Notes: generated by a model from the letters alone, not told the origin. DNA of 64,000 nt from Streptomyces xantholiticus (GCF_014651015.1 NZ_BMWB01000002.1:459782-523781), one strand, 5' to 3'; positions 44,343-55,933 are shown, counted from the first letter of the stretch. Numbers and translations are program-made.

Positions 44343-44654
44343 TCACACCGGGCGGCGGAGGAGCGCGCGGGCCGGGGCCCAGAGTTCCCGCGTGGCGTCC
44401 TGGTCGGGGCGCCACAGCAGACCGTCGGGGTGGTGCAGCACCGCTGTGATCTCGTCCGGCGTCGGCGGCGCCGCGTTCCCCCGTAGATACACCGCTCTGA
44501 GCCCCAGATTGCGCAGCCGCGTCAACGCCCTCGCGCGGTTCGCCGCATGGACCAGAAAGCGGAGTGTGCCGTCGCGGCCGGCCGGGCTCGGCAGGTTGAG
44601 CGCGACGACCACGCTGCCGTTGGGCAGCTTGCAATAACCTCCGCCGGGCATGCG
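44343..44654 (-). CDS. Hypothetical protein downstream of M6 protease
   Basis: A 103-residue protein that I do not recognise. MPGGGYCKLPNGSVVVALNLPSPAGRDGTLRFLVHAANRARALTRLRNLGLRAVYLRGNAAPPTPDEITAVLHHPDGLLWRPDQDATRELW suggests a compact alpha/beta fold. The ATG at 44654 follows GGGGGAG at 9 bp; the open frame goes further up without a start of equal quality. A terminator separates it from the protease gene. Confidence 0.65.
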   Translation of the reverse strand, partial: RMPGGGYCKLPNGSVVVALNLPSPAGRDGTLRFLVHAANRARALTRLRNLGLRAVYLRGNAAPPTPDEITAVLHHPDGLLWRPDQDATRELWAPARALLRRPV

Positions 44655-44712
44655 GAACCACTCCCCCGTGAGCTCACTGTCAATAAGAACCTGGTCAGAC
44701 GCACCTAAACAC

Positions 44713-44748
44713 GATCGGCCGCCGCCCGCTAGAGGGCGACGGCCGATC
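44713..44748 (-). terminator. Terminator of the M6 protease gene
   Basis: GATCGGCCGCCGCCC, six-base loop, GGGCGACGGCCGATC: a 15-bp stem with one wobble, 25 bp past the protease stop. Confidence 0.8.
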
Positions 44749-44773
44749 ATGCTCTGACCTGCGATATTACGGA

Positions 44774-47188
44774 TTAATTGGTCGACGGGCCAACCTTGAC
44801 CGTGATCGTCTGGCCGCTGCGCGGCTCCTTGACGATCGAGATCTTGGTGTTGGTGTCAGTTACCTTGACGCTGCCCGTCGGGTTCTCGGCGTACCAGTAG
44901 ACGCCGTTGCGGTCGTCGAAGACCGCGTTGCCTCGCTGCGAGGCGATCCAGTGCGGCTTGTCCGCGTTGTGCAGCCAGAAGCTGTCCGTGCGGTAGCGGC
45001 TGAACGTCGAGTCGAACGTCTGGATCTTGTTGCGGAGCACCGTGCCGTCCGACCACTTCATCGGCTTGGCGTGGGCGTCGATCGGCAGGACCAGACCCTC
45101 ACCGTGGTGGGCGCTGGTGTTGTTGTCCTTCTGCGCGGTGTCCCACTGCCAGATCAGCAGACCGTTCTGGTAGGGGTAGTGCTCGACCCAGTTGTCCCTG
45201 GGCGCCTTGAAGCCGAAGTTGTACGGACCGGCCTTCAGCGTCTTGTCGTACGACACGTACTGGCGGTTCTCGGCGATGTAGTACTGCTCGTACTCGAGTG
45301 TGAAGGACTCACCGATGCGGTTGAAGCCCTTCGCGGTCCAGCCCTCGACGTCGCCCTCGGCGTTGTCGGAGAAGACCGGCGCGCCGTCGGCCTTGACGGT
45401 GATGGCGTCGGCCGTGAAGCCCTTGCCGGCCACGCCGCCGTCCGTCTGGTAGCGGAAGCGGACGTCGACCTTCTTGCCCGCGTAGGCGTCCAGCGAGTAG
45501 GCGAGCTTCTTGTGGCCCTCGGAGGGACCGGTCAGAGCCGGCTTGTCGCTCGAGTCGCGGGTGATCGCCTTGCCGTCCGCCGTGCCGTCCAGCGGCGTCC
45601 AGTTGGCGCCGCCGTCCGTCGACACCTCGGTGTAGAGGTAGTCGTAGTCGGCCTCGATGTCCCACCAGCCGTCGAGCTCCAGCGAAGCCGTGGACCTGCC
45701 GGTGAGGTCGACCGTGCGGGACAGGGTGTTCTTGAGGTCGTCACCCATGTCGCTCCACCACTGCTGGGAGCCCTCGGCGGGCTTCACGACACTGGTGGTG
45801 ACGGCCTTCTTCGGCAGTTCGACGACGAGCGCCTGCGGCTTCTTCGTGTTGTACGCCGACACACCCAGGGTATGGGTGGACTTCGTCGCCGCCTTGGCCG
45901 TCTCGTAGTTGAGCCAGCCGAGCTGCAGCTTGTCCCAGGCGGTCATGTCGCCCGGGAGGTCGCCGATGGACTCCTTGCCGGTGCCCAGCCAGGAGCCGGC
46001 CGACATCAGGGTCCAGTAGCCGGTCGAGTTCTCGCCGCCGCCGGAGGTGTCGTAGTGGTCCGGCAGACCGAGGTCGTGGCCGTACTCGTGGGCGAAGACC
46101 CCGAGGCCGCCGTTCTCGGGCTGCACGGTGTAGTCGCCGACCCAGATGCCGGTGTTGCCGATCTGGGTGCCACCGGCCTTGTTGTTCGCCGGGCCGGACC
46201 TGCCGGCGTCGGTTCCGTAGGCGTACCAGCGGTGGGCCCACAGGGCGTTCGGGCCCTGGACGCCGCCGCCGGCCGACTCGTCCTCACCGGCGTGGACGAA
46301 CTGGAAGTGGTCGATGTAGCCGTCGGTCTCGTTGAAGTTGCCGTCGCCGTCGTGGTCGTACCGGTCCCACTTGTCGTACTCGGCGAGCGTCGCCTTGATC
46401 TCGGCGTCGGACCTGCCCTTGGCCTTCTGGTCGGCGGCCCAGGCGTTCACGCCGTCGCGTACGGCGTCCCAGGCGTTGGCGCAGTTGGACTGGCCGCAGT
46501 AGTTGGAGCCGTAGCGGGCCTCGTTGTACTCGACCTTGACCCAGTCGGAGACCGTGCCGTCGACCGAGTAGCGGCCGGAGGAGGTCTTCTCGTAGTAGGT
46601 CTTCAGGGAGTGCTTCGGCTGCCCGTCCTTGTCCTTGCCGGTGCCGAAGTACAGGTCCTGGAAGTGCTCCTGGTCGTAGTCCGCCTGCCAGGCGGTCGAG
46701 TTGTCGTTCGACCGGTCGGGCTCGGCGATCCGGTTGTGCAGCGGGCCGGGCGTGCCGCCGAACTTCTTGACCGGCGGCTTGGGGCCGGCGCCGTCCGGGT
46801 CGAACATCGTCGTGTCGTCGACCTTGTCGCCGAACTCCACGAGGATGGTGAAGATCTTGTCGGTCTTCTCCCGGGCGAGCTCGACATACTTCTTGTCGTC
46901 GAGCTTGACGACCTTGGAGCCGCCACGCTTCTGTACGGTGGCATCCCCGGCTATGAGCTGCTCGAGGGCGGCCTGGCGCTGCTGCTCCTGCTGTTTGCTG
47001 AACGGACCCTCGAGGTCGTGCTCGACATGGCCCTTGTGCGGTGCCGGGTCGTGCCGCTCGATGCCCGCAGGGTCCGACGACTTCTGGCCGTCGGCCTGCG
47101 CGCTGGTGAACGCAGAAGCCGTCGCAGTCGTCGCGGCAAGGGCCACGAGCACCGCGGACGCTCTGAACGTCCTTCGCTTGCTGGTCAC
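44774..47188 (-). CDS. Secreted M6 (immune inhibitor A-like) metalloprotease
   Basis: An 804-residue exported zinc protease. The signal peptide is SKRRTFRASAVLVALAATTATASAFTSAQA; a propeptide region of about 130 residues follows. The catalytic motif FAHEYGHDLGLPDHYDT contains HEXXH and the third ligand. After it come domains seen in InhA: MAM-like beta regions with TEVSTDGGANWTPLDG, and a C-terminal all-beta part. InhA-type proteases degrade extracellular proteins. The GTG at 47188 follows GGAGGA. Confidence 0.93.
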   Translation of the reverse strand: MTSKRRTFRASAVLVALAATTATASAFTSAQADGQKSSDPAGIERHDPAPHKGHVEHDLEGPFSKQQEQQRQAALEQLIAGDATVQKRGGSKVVKLDDKKYVELAREKTDKIFTILVEFGDKVDDTTMFDPDGAGPKPPVKKFGGTPGPLHNRIAEPDRSNDNSTAWQADYDQEHFQDLYFGTGKDKDGQPKHSLKTYYEKTSSGRYSVDGTVSDWVKVEYNEARYGSNYCGQSNCANAWDAVRDGVNAWAADQKAKGRSDAEIKATLAEYDKWDRYDHDGDGNFNETDGYIDHFQFVHAGEDESAGGGVQGPNALWAHRWYAYGTDAGRSGPANNKAGGTQIGNTGIWVGDYTVQPENGGLGVFAHEYGHDLGLPDHYDTSGGGENSTGYWTLMSAGSWLGTGKESIGDLPGDMTAWDKLQLGWLNYETAKAATKSTHTLGVSAYNTKKPQALVVELPKKAVTTSVVKPAEGSQQWWSDMGDDLKNTLSRTVDLTGRSTASLELDGWWDIEADYDYLYTEVSTDGGANWTPLDGTADGKAITRDSSDKPALTGPSEGHKKLAYSLDAYAGKKVDVRFRYQTDGGVAGKGFTADAITVKADGAPVFSDNAEGDVEGWTAKGFNRIGESFTLEYEQYYIAENRQYVSYDKTLKAGPYNFGFKAPRDNWVEHYPYQNGLLIWQWDTAQKDNNTSAHHGEGLVLPIDAHAKPMKWSDGTVLRNKIQTFDSTFSRYRTDSFWLHNADKPHWIASQRGNAVFDDRNGVYWYAENPTGSVKVTDTNTKISIVKEPRSGQTITVKVGPSTN

Positions 47189-47562
47189 TTGATGGTGTCC
47201 TCCCCCGCGTCCCGTCGCCGCTGCGGACCGGTTGTGGGGTCGTCCGCGCGCGCGGTATCGCGTCTCAAGTGACGACATTCGACCGGAGTTGAGGAAGAAA
47301 AGACAGACCTTGACTTGCACAGACCAACTGCACTATGCAGGAGCAGGGTTCCGCTATCCGGACGATGGTGAATCAGGACAAGAGGCGCAGAGTTCTGGCC
47401 ACTTGACCGAGCGAATGAACCAATGCGCCCCCCATGCACCGGCACCGTGGGTTAGGTCACGCTTACTGCCGGCTCCGCACGGGCATCCACCGTCGTAGAG
47501 TCTTGTGTCAGTGCGAATCGTCCAGACTCCGACCTGCCCCTGTCCCGAGGACGGATACCGTC
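47189..47562. other. Divergent promoter region, M6 protease / small membrane protein
   Basis: There is no gene in these 374 bases. A rightward promoter can be suggested (TTGACT at 47310-47315, about 17 bp before ACTATG). The spacer contains TGCAC and CTGCA repeats around 47316-47339. The A/T content is higher than in the neighbours, as expected for a regulated promoter region. Confidence 0.4.
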
Positions 47563-47868
47563 ATGCCGCGTCCGACTGCCGCACAGCTCGCCTATGGTTC
47601 GGCCACCGTCGTCTTCTCGACCGTCGCCCTCCTGCTGCTGACCCGCACCACCGACGGCATCGCGGTCGCCGCGATCGGCATCGCCTCGCTGGCACTCGGG
47701 CTCCTGGTCGCCATGAGGCCGCCCCTGCGCCGCGGGACCAGGCGGACCGGGACCGCCACCGGCCCCGCCGCCTCCGCCGCCCCTGACGGAATCACCACCC
47801 GTGTCCCCGCCCCCCGTTCGCACACCGGGGGCGAGGCCAGGGTCGGCGAGCACTCACTGCGTCGCTGA
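47563..47868 (+). CDS. Small two-helix membrane protein
   Basis: A 101-residue protein with two hydrophobic helices (AQLAYGSATVVFSTVALLLLT and GIAVAAIGIASLALGLLVAMRPP) and a basic/threonine-rich tail. I recognise no family beyond similar streptomycete proteins. It overlaps the end of the convergent RDD gene by 15 bp. Confidence 0.7.
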   Translation: MPRPTAAQLAYGSATVVFSTVALLLLTRTTDGIAVAAIGIASLALGLLVAMRPPLRRGTRRTGTATGPAASAAPDGITTRVPAPRSHTGGEARVGEHSLRR

Positions 47869-48591
47869 CACCACCACGGTCTTGCCGGACTTGTCGTGCA
47901 GGCCCTGCCGGTACGGCTTGTCGGTGAGCACCGTGATGACGATGACCAGCCACCAGATGCAGTAGCAGCACACCAGCGCGGGCACCCACAGCACGGCCGC
48001 GCGGAGCAGCGAGGAGCCGACGTCCGGCACCCGGCCGTCGTTGAGCATCGCGGTCCGCAGCTTCATGATCTTCTTGCCGACGGTCTGCCCGTTGTTCTTC
48101 GCCGTCATGACCGTGTCGTAGCCGACGTAGGCGACCAGGGTGATCAGCGACCACAGCCACTGGCGGCCGGAGTTCACCCGGTCCGCGACCTCGTCCCAGT
48201 CGTCGCCGCCATAGGTGACCTCGACGCCGCCGAAGGCAAACGAGATGAGCACCAGCGGCACAAAGACGATGATCATGTCGATGATCCTGGCCAGCACCCG
48301 TTTGCCGAACGGGGCGAGCGGCGGCATGCCCGCGAGCGGGTCGGCCGCCCCGTACGGGCCGCCTCCGTAGGCACCCCCGTCGTACGGCGGCGGCTGACCA
48401 CCACCGCCCGCACCGTACGGCCCGCCCTCCCCGCCGTACGGAGAGCCGTAGGGCGAACCGCCGCCTGCAGGGGGGCCGTCCGCGGGGGGCGGGGTCGACT
48501 CGCCGGGACCCGTCGGTTCCTGCGGTTCCTGCGGCTTCTTTCGGAACGGGTCGTCGTCGGGCGGCCCGTGCGGCGGCTGGTCGTTGCTCAT
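47854..48591 (-). CDS. RDD family membrane protein
   Basis: A 245-residue protein. Residues 1-80 are Pro/Gly/Tyr-rich (GGSPYGSPYGGEGGPYGAGGGG), then three to four helices of the RDD domain: FGKRVLARIIDMIIVFVPLVLISFAFGG with the R-D-D pattern, VGKKIMKLRTAML, and a last helix pair. RDD proteins are of unknown function; some act as Na+/H+ antiporters. The start MSNDQPPHG is at 48591. Confidence 0.9.
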   Translation of the reverse strand: MSNDQPPHGPPDDDPFRKKPQEPQEPTGPGESTPPPADGPPAGGGSPYGSPYGGEGGPYGAGGGGQPPPYDGGAYGGGPYGAADPLAGMPPLAPFGKRVLARIIDMIIVFVPLVLISFAFGGVEVTYGGDDWDEVADRVNSGRQWLWSLITLVAYVGYDTVMTAKNNGQTVGKKIMKLRTAMLNDGRVPDVGSSLLRAAVLWVPALVCCYCIWWLVIVITVLTDKPYRQGLHDKSGKTVVVSATQ

Positions 48592-48676
48592 GGGGGCAGT
48601 GCATCCCGGCCCCATGAGCCCCGCAACGGCTCGCGCGCGTTCGGGGGAACCGCTGCACGGGCCGTACGGCGACGGG

Positions 48677-50212
48677 TCAGCCGGTCACGAACGTGTGCGC
48701 GGCCTTGTCGTGCCAGCACTGCCGCCAGGGGCGGTCGAACAGGCACCAGAGCACATTGAGCACACCGACGACGAGGACGCCGAGCACGCTGTAGAGGAGC
48801 CAGCGGCGCAGCGCGGCGCCGAACACCGGCGGCTCATGGGTCTCGATGTCCAGCACCTTCACACCGCAGAGCTTCTTGCCGAGCGTCCGGCCCCACTTTG
48901 CGGTCGGCAGCGACTCGTACAGCACGCCGAGCACGAGCAGGGCGCCGAGGACGATGCCGAGGTGGCCCGCGGTGGTGCCGTCGAGCAGCCACACCGTCAC
49001 CGTCTCGCCGGTGAGCTTCGCCGCTTCGATCTTGTCGTCGATGTGGGCGCGGGTCTGTGCGAGGACCGGGACGGCCACGGCGCCGACGAGCGCGCCGAGC
49101 AGCACCGTGTCGATCAGACGGGCGGCCAGCCGCTTGCCGAGTCCGGCGGGCCGGGCGGCGGCCTGGGCCTGGGCGGCGGCCAGGAACGGGTCGTTGACGG
49201 GGGGCTTCCACGGAAGGACGGGCTCGCCCGGGCCGGTGCCGGGGGTCTGGGCGAGCTGGTGCACCTGCTGTGCCCAGGAGGCCGCGCCGCCACCCGCGCT
49301 GCTGGTCACCGGCGGCTGGGACTGTGCGGGCACCTGGGGCTGGGCCGGCGCTTGCTGAGCAGCCTGTGCCGGGGCCGGGTTCACCGGGGCCTGGGGGGCG
49401 GGGGACGTGTGGGATGCGGCGGGCTGCGGGCCCTGCCGCCCGGCGGCCGCCTCACCGGTGTTGCCGACCGGACGGATCGTCATCGTGCCGTCGGGCTGTC
49501 CTGGGCGCTGGGCCCGGATGGTGACGGTGTTCTCAGCCGGCTGGCGCGGCACCGGCGTAGGGCGGGCGGGCGGTTCCTCCGCCACGCCGGAGGAACCCGG
49601 CCCCTTGCCGGGGCGCACCGCACGGATGGCGACGGTGCCGTCGGCCGGCGGCTCGCCCGCCGAGGACGTGCTCACCGGGCGGACCTCGCCGGGGACCTCG
49701 TCGGCAGCGGGTCCGGTCTGCGGGCCCACGGAGCGTACGCCGGGCAGCTTGCCGCCGGTCGGGTCGGCGGGCGAGGCGGGCCCGGCCGGGCGGCGCGGAT
49801 CGGCGGGTGCGTCGAAAGCCGCCGGCCGATCGGCGCCACGGGGGTCGCCGCCCCACGAGACCCGGTTGTCGAGGTCGCCGCCGAAGCCGGCCTGACGTGA
49901 GACATCGGCCTGCCAAGCGGTGGCCGGTTCGGGGCGCGACGGCTCGTTGGACGGCTCCTCGTCGAGGAACACCGGCCCGGTCTCCTCCACGGAGGGGGCG
50001 GGCGGTGCGGGGGCCGCCGCGGCAGGTGCGGAGGGGGCCGCCGACGGGGGCGGCGTGGGCATGGCTTCGCCCTCCTTCGGGGCGGGCCTGCTCGTACCGG
50101 GCACCCATGCCGCACCGTTCCAGTACCGGACGTATCCGGGAATGGACGGGTCCGGGTAGTAGCCGGGCGTGGGGCTGCCGTCGCCGGTTGCCGGGGTGGG
50201 GGCGCTCATCAC
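48677..50212 (-). CDS. DUF2510/RDD family membrane protein
   Basis: A 511-residue protein. DUF2510 at the N-terminus (TPGYYPDPSIPGYVRYWNGAAWVPGTSRPAP), a very long Pro/Ala/Thr region containing three TV(A/T)IRA- or TMTIRPV-like short repeats (VAIRAVRPGKG, VTIRAQRPGQP, MTIRPVGNTG), then an RDD domain (GLGKRLAARLIDTVLLGALVGAVAV and GRTLGKKLCGVKVLD). It probably sits in the membrane with a long cytoplasmic tail. It pairs with the shorter RDD gene downstream. Confidence 0.9.
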   Translation of the reverse strand: MMSAPTPATGDGSPTPGYYPDPSIPGYVRYWNGAAWVPGTSRPAPKEGEAMPTPPPSAAPSAPAAAAPAPPAPSVEETGPVFLDEEPSNEPSRPEPATAWQADVSRQAGFGGDLDNRVSWGGDPRGADRPAAFDAPADPRRPAGPASPADPTGGKLPGVRSVGPQTGPAADEVPGEVRPVSTSSAGEPPADGTVAIRAVRPGKGPGSSGVAEEPPARPTPVPRQPAENTVTIRAQRPGQPDGTMTIRPVGNTGEAAAGRQGPQPAASHTSPAPQAPVNPAPAQAAQQAPAQPQVPAQSQPPVTSSAGGGAASWAQQVHQLAQTPGTGPGEPVLPWKPPVNDPFLAAAQAQAAARPAGLGKRLAARLIDTVLLGALVGAVAVPVLAQTRAHIDDKIEAAKLTGETVTVWLLDGTTAGHLGIVLGALLVLGVLYESLPTAKWGRTLGKKLCGVKVLDIETHEPPVFGAALRRWLLYSVLGVLVVGVLNVLWCLFDRPWRQCWHDKAAHTFVTG

Positions 50213-50434
50213 CGTGGTCCCGTATCTCTTCGAGGCCTCAATTCAAGGCACCACATCTATCAGACCCGCGCACACCGCTGGGCCGGTCCTGCCGTAACGA
50301 CTTCCTTCCGGTCACTCCATGGTCACGGAAAGTTACCGCCGGAAATCGCGTAATACCGGTGATGGAGGGCGCTCTCTTTCCGTGAGGCCCGCTCACCGGG
50401 CCGACGCAGCAGGACTACAGGAGGGAAGAGACCC

Positions 50435-50905
50435 ATGCAGACCGTGGTGGAACGCGAGCTGGAAATGCAGCTGGTGCTGTCGCCGGAGCGCACCGTCCCC
50501 GTACCGGCCCTGCTGTCCTACCGGACCGACGACCCCTATGCGGTGCACATCGTCTTCCACGTCGGCTCGGACCACCCCGTCAGCTGGACGTTCGCCCGCG
50601 AGCTGCTGATCGAAGGGGTGTTCCGACCGTCCGGCACCGGAGACGTACGGGTCCGGCCGTCGAGGAGCGAGGGACAAGGCGTCATCCTCGTGGCACTGAA
50701 TTCACCCGATGGGGAAGCGTTGCTGGAGGCGTCGTCCCAGGGGGTGTCGGCCTGGCTGGAGCAGACGCTGCGGGTCGTACCGCCCGGCTCCGAGTCGTCG
50801 GCGCTGGGGATCGACGCGGCCCTGGCCGAGCTGCTGGCCCCGGCCGGAGCGGACGAGATGCGTGCACACGGCACCTCCGGCGACCCGCAGGACGGCGATG
50901 CCTGA
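50435..50905 (+). CDS. ssgG: SsgA-like sporulation protein SsgG
   Basis: A 156-residue SALP, slightly longer than SsgB (137). The family blocks are there: LPVPALLSYRTDDPYAVHIVFHVG (with P for L variants), WTFARELLIEGVFRPSGTGDVRVRPSRSEGQGVILVALNSPDGEALLEASS. These proteins control septum placement and spore maturation. I assign SsgG because the gene lies four genes from hpd, where ssgG lies in S. coelicolor as I recall; the sequence alone does not separate it from SsgD/E/F. Confidence 0.85.
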   Translation: MQTVVERELEMQLVLSPERTVPVPALLSYRTDDPYAVHIVFHVGSDHPVSWTFARELLIEGVFRPSGTGDVRVRPSRSEGQGVILVALNSPDGEALLEASSQGVSAWLEQTLRVVPPGSESSALGIDAALAELLAPAGADEMRAHGTSGDPQDGDA

Positions 50906-50938
50906 GCCGCGGGACCGGCGGAACCTGCCCGGGACGCG

Positions 50939-52306
50939 TCAGAAGAGCTTGCCCGGGTTGAGGATGCCGAGGGGGTCGAAGGTCTGCTTGATGCCGCGCT
51001 GCAACTCGAGACTGACCGGTCCGAGTTCGCGCGCCAGCCATTCCTTCTTCAGCACGCCGACGCCGTGTTCGCCGGTGATGGTGCCGCCCAGCTCCAGTCC
51101 GAGCGCCATGATCTCGTCGAACGACTCGCGGGCACGCCGCGACTCGTCGGGGTCGAGGTGGTCGAAGCAGACGACGGGGTGGGTGTTGCCGTCACCGGCA
51201 TGGGCGCAGACTCCGATGGTCAGGTCGTACTTCTGCGCGATCGCGGCCGTGCCGTCGATCATCGCGCCGAGCTTCGAGCGCGGTACGCAGACGTCGTCGA
51301 TCATCGTCGCCGACTTGACGGTCTCCAGGGCCGTCAGCGACATCCGGCGGGCCTGGAGCAGCAGTTCGGACTCGGCGGCGGTGTCCGCGGGGACCACCTC
51401 GCTCGCACCCGCAGCCGCGCACAGCGCGCCGACGGCGGCCAGGTCGGCCGCGGGATCGGGCGTGTCGAAGGCGGCGAGGAGAAGGGCCTCCGTCGTCTCG
51501 GGCAGACCCATGTTGGCCAGTTTGTTGACCGCGCGGACCGTGGTGCGGTCCATGATCTCCAGCAGCGAGGGGGTGTGGCCGCGTTCCATGATCGCGCATA
51601 CGGCGTCGCAGGCCGTGGCCGCCGAAGGGAACTCGGCGGCCAGCACCAGCTGGGCCGGCGGCTGCGGCCGTAGCGCCAGGACCGCCTCGACAACGATGCC
51701 GAGGCTGCCCTCCGAGCCGACGAAGAGGCGGGTCAGGTCGTATCCGGCGACCCCCTTGGCGGTGCGGCGGCCGGTGTTCAGCAGCCGCCCGTCGGCGAGG
51801 ACGACCTTCAGGCCGAGGACGTACTCTGCCGTCACCCCGTACTTGACGCAGCACAGGCCGCCGGACGCGGTGCCGATGTTGCCGCCGATCGTGCACATCT
51901 CCCAGCTGGAGGGGTCCGGCGGGTAGTACAGACCGTGCTCGCCCACGGCGCGCGACAGCACCGCGTTGACGACGCCCGGCTCGACGACGGCGATCCGGTC
52001 GACCGGACTGATCTCCAGGATCCGGTTCATCTTGGTCAGCGACAGCACGATGCAGTCGTCGGACGCGTTGGCAGCGCCCGACAGGCCCGTACGGGCGCCC
52101 TGCGGCACGACCGGCACCCGTAGTTCCGTGGCGGTGCGCATCACGTGCTGCACCTGCTCGACGGTGCGCGGCAGCACCACGACGGCGGGATTGCCCGCCG
52201 CGCAGAAGCTCGCCATGTCGTTGCCGTACGACGCGGTGACGTCGGGGTCGGTGAGGAGGGCTTCGGCGGGCAGACCGGCGCGCAGCCGCTCGAGGAGATC
52301 GTCCAT
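50939..52306 (-). CDS. FAD-linked oxidase (GlcD/D-lactate dehydrogenase type)
   Basis: A 455-residue flavoenzyme. The FAD-binding PCMH region includes VPVVPQGARTGLSGAANA, PPDPSSWEMCTIGGNIGTASGGLCCVKYG and GSEGSLGIVVEAVLAL; the C-terminal cap includes VCAHAGDGNTHPVVC and TGEHGVGVLKKEWL. Family members oxidise glycolate, D-lactate or D-2-hydroxyglutarate. The ATG at 52306 begins MDDLLERL; the open frame extends nine residues upstream. Confidence 0.93.
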   Translation of the reverse strand: MDDLLERLRAGLPAEALLTDPDVTASYGNDMASFCAAGNPAVVVLPRTVEQVQHVMRTATELRVPVVPQGARTGLSGAANASDDCIVLSLTKMNRILEISPVDRIAVVEPGVVNAVLSRAVGEHGLYYPPDPSSWEMCTIGGNIGTASGGLCCVKYGVTAEYVLGLKVVLADGRLLNTGRRTAKGVAGYDLTRLFVGSEGSLGIVVEAVLALRPQPPAQLVLAAEFPSAATACDAVCAIMERGHTPSLLEIMDRTTVRAVNKLANMGLPETTEALLLAAFDTPDPAADLAAVGALCAAAGASEVVPADTAAESELLLQARRMSLTALETVKSATMIDDVCVPRSKLGAMIDGTAAIAQKYDLTIGVCAHAGDGNTHPVVCFDHLDPDESRRARESFDEIMALGLELGGTITGEHGVGVLKKEWLARELGPVSLELQRGIKQTFDPLGILNPGKLF

Positions 52307-52415
52307 GATCCCAAGCGTCGCACCGGGGGCCATCGGTGTGAACCCGTCTGCGTTCCGCTCGACGGGTCAGAGTGTGTTCTTCGTATTGGCTGTGTGCTGC
52401 CGCACAGTGAGCGCC

Positions 52416-54095
52416 ATGAAGAGCGAAACCCTGAAGAACGCCGCTGTCAGCACGCTGGTCGGCGCGACACTGGTCACCGGGGTGATCGTGCTCGCGCCCG
52501 GTTGGGGGGACGCACCGCCGCCCGCCCCCGGCCCCGTGGCGAGGGCGATGACCGCCGCCGACACCGGCGCGCCGGCCTCGCTCGCCGATCTGGAGGCATT
52601 GATCCGCGACCGGGAGCGCTTCCTGCGGGACCATCCGGGTGACCAGGAGTCGTGGGCGGTGCTGGGCTCCGCGTACGTGGAGCGCGGCGACCGGCTCGGG
52701 GACACGGCCCAATACTCCAAGGCGGAGCGCGCGCTGAAGCGGTCGATGATCGAGATGCCGGCCGCCGAGGGCAACGTCGACGCGCTCGTGGGAATGGCGG
52801 AACTGGCCAACGCCCGGCACGACTACGCCGGGGCGCGCGGTTACGCCGAGCTTGCCAGGAAGCACGAGCCGGAGCGCTCGGCCGTGTATCCGGCACTGAT
52901 CGACGCGTACAACGGGCTCGGCGAGTACGGAGCGGCCGGCAAGGCCATGGACAAGCTGCTGGAACTGCAGAGCGGACCGCAGGTGCAGGGCCGGGAGGCG
53001 CGGGTCTACTGGAACAAGGGCTGGCGCGAGGACGCGGCGGCCCTGGCGTACGGCGCGACCGCGAACTCCCGCACTCCCGTGGAGAAGGCCGTCGCCCTGC
53101 ACCGCGAGGGCGAACTGGCCTGGGAGCGTGGTGAGCCCGAAGAAGCCGTGGAGCACTACACCAAGGCACTGAAGGCCGTGCCCGAGAACCACCGGTCACT
53201 GGCCGGCCGGGCGCGTGCGCTGGTGGCGCTGGACCGCACCGACGAGGCGCTGACCGACTACCGGGCCGCGCTGGCGAAGGCGCCGCTGCCCGAGTACGCG
53301 CTGGAGTACGGCGAGCTGTACGACTCGCTGGGGCTGAACGGGGACGCCGCCACGCAGTATCGGCTCGTGCGGGAGCAGGTGACCCGCGCCGGCGAGCACG
53401 GCGTCGACGGCGACCTGGTGCTGGCCCGCTACGAGTCCGACCACGGGGACCCTGCCGCCGCGGTACGCCGGCTCCAGGGCGAATGGCGGCGCGGCCACCG
53501 CAGCGTGCAGGTCGCGGACGCGATGGGGTGGGCCCTGTACAAGGCGGACCGGGTGGAGGACGCGCTGCCGTTCGCGAAGCTCGCGAACGGCCAGGGGCTG
53601 CGCAGCGCGCTGTTCTCCTACCACCTCGGCGAGATCGAGCGCGCGCTCGGCGACTACGGTCCCGCGCGGCGTCACATCGACGAAGCGCTGCGGACGAACC
53701 CGTACTTCTCCCCGCTGCTGGCGCCGCTCGCGCGGGAGGCGCGGGAGTCGCTCGGCGAGCCGCCGGAGGGTGGGCCTGCCGACTTGACGGGGGACGGGCC
53801 GGAGCTGATCGAGCCGCTGCCGTCGCCTTCGGAGACGCCGTCGGAGTCGGAGTCTGCTTCGCCGTGGTCCGAGTCTGCTTCGCCTTGGTCCGAGTCACCT
53901 TCGCAGTGGGCCGAGTCTCCTTCGCAGTGGGCCACCGCTTCCGCGTCCCTCGGGGCGCCTTCGGCGCCTGCGCCTCCCTCGGCCTCGGTGAGCACCGTGG
54001 CATCGCCTGCGCCGGCCGCGGCGACACCCACCCCCGAGCTGCGGCCGGTTCAGCGCCCGGCGGCCCCGGCGTCGGCGGTGAACACGGCCGGCTGA
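52416..54095 (+). CDS. TPR protein with N-terminal anchor and repetitive C-tail
   Basis: A 559-residue protein. The N-terminal helix AAVSTLVGATLVTGVIVLAPGWG is a signal or anchor. Residues 55-430 are TPR units, such as SWAVLGSAYVERGDRLGDTAQYSKAERALKRSM, KAVALHREGELAWERGEPEEAVEHYTKAL and GWALYKADRVEDALPFAKLA. The last 110 residues are low-complexity with an SESASPWS-/SESPSQWA-like 8-residue tandem (24-bp DNA units, about 53840-53935). It probably acts as an extracytoplasmic scaffold; no partner is visible. Confidence 0.85.
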   Translation: MKSETLKNAAVSTLVGATLVTGVIVLAPGWGDAPPPAPGPVARAMTAADTGAPASLADLEALIRDRERFLRDHPGDQESWAVLGSAYVERGDRLGDTAQYSKAERALKRSMIEMPAAEGNVDALVGMAELANARHDYAGARGYAELARKHEPERSAVYPALIDAYNGLGEYGAAGKAMDKLLELQSGPQVQGREARVYWNKGWREDAAALAYGATANSRTPVEKAVALHREGELAWERGEPEEAVEHYTKALKAVPENHRSLAGRARALVALDRTDEALTDYRAALAKAPLPEYALEYGELYDSLGLNGDAATQYRLVREQVTRAGEHGVDGDLVLARYESDHGDPAAAVRRLQGEWRRGHRSVQVADAMGWALYKADRVEDALPFAKLANGQGLRSALFSYHLGEIERALGDYGPARRHIDEALRTNPYFSPLLAPLAREARESLGEPPEGGPADLTGDGPELIEPLPSPSETPSESESASPWSESASPWSESPSQWAESPSQWATASASLGAPSAPAPPSASVSTVASPAPAAATPTPELRPVQRPAAPASAVNTAG

Positions 54096-54131
54096 CCGGC
54101 CGCCCGCGATCGTGAACAGGTGGTGCACGAC

Positions 54132-54168
54132 GCCGCGGCCCCACGGGTCAGGTCCGTGGGGCCGCGGC
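54132..54168. terminator. Terminator between TPR gene and hpd
   Basis: The perfect arms GCCGCGGCCCCACGG (54132-54146) and its complement (54154-54168) have a 7-nt loop, between convergent genes. Confidence 0.8.
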
Positions 54169-54186
54169 GGTGGCAGGGGCGGCGCG

Positions 54187-55933
<1,747 letters not shown>

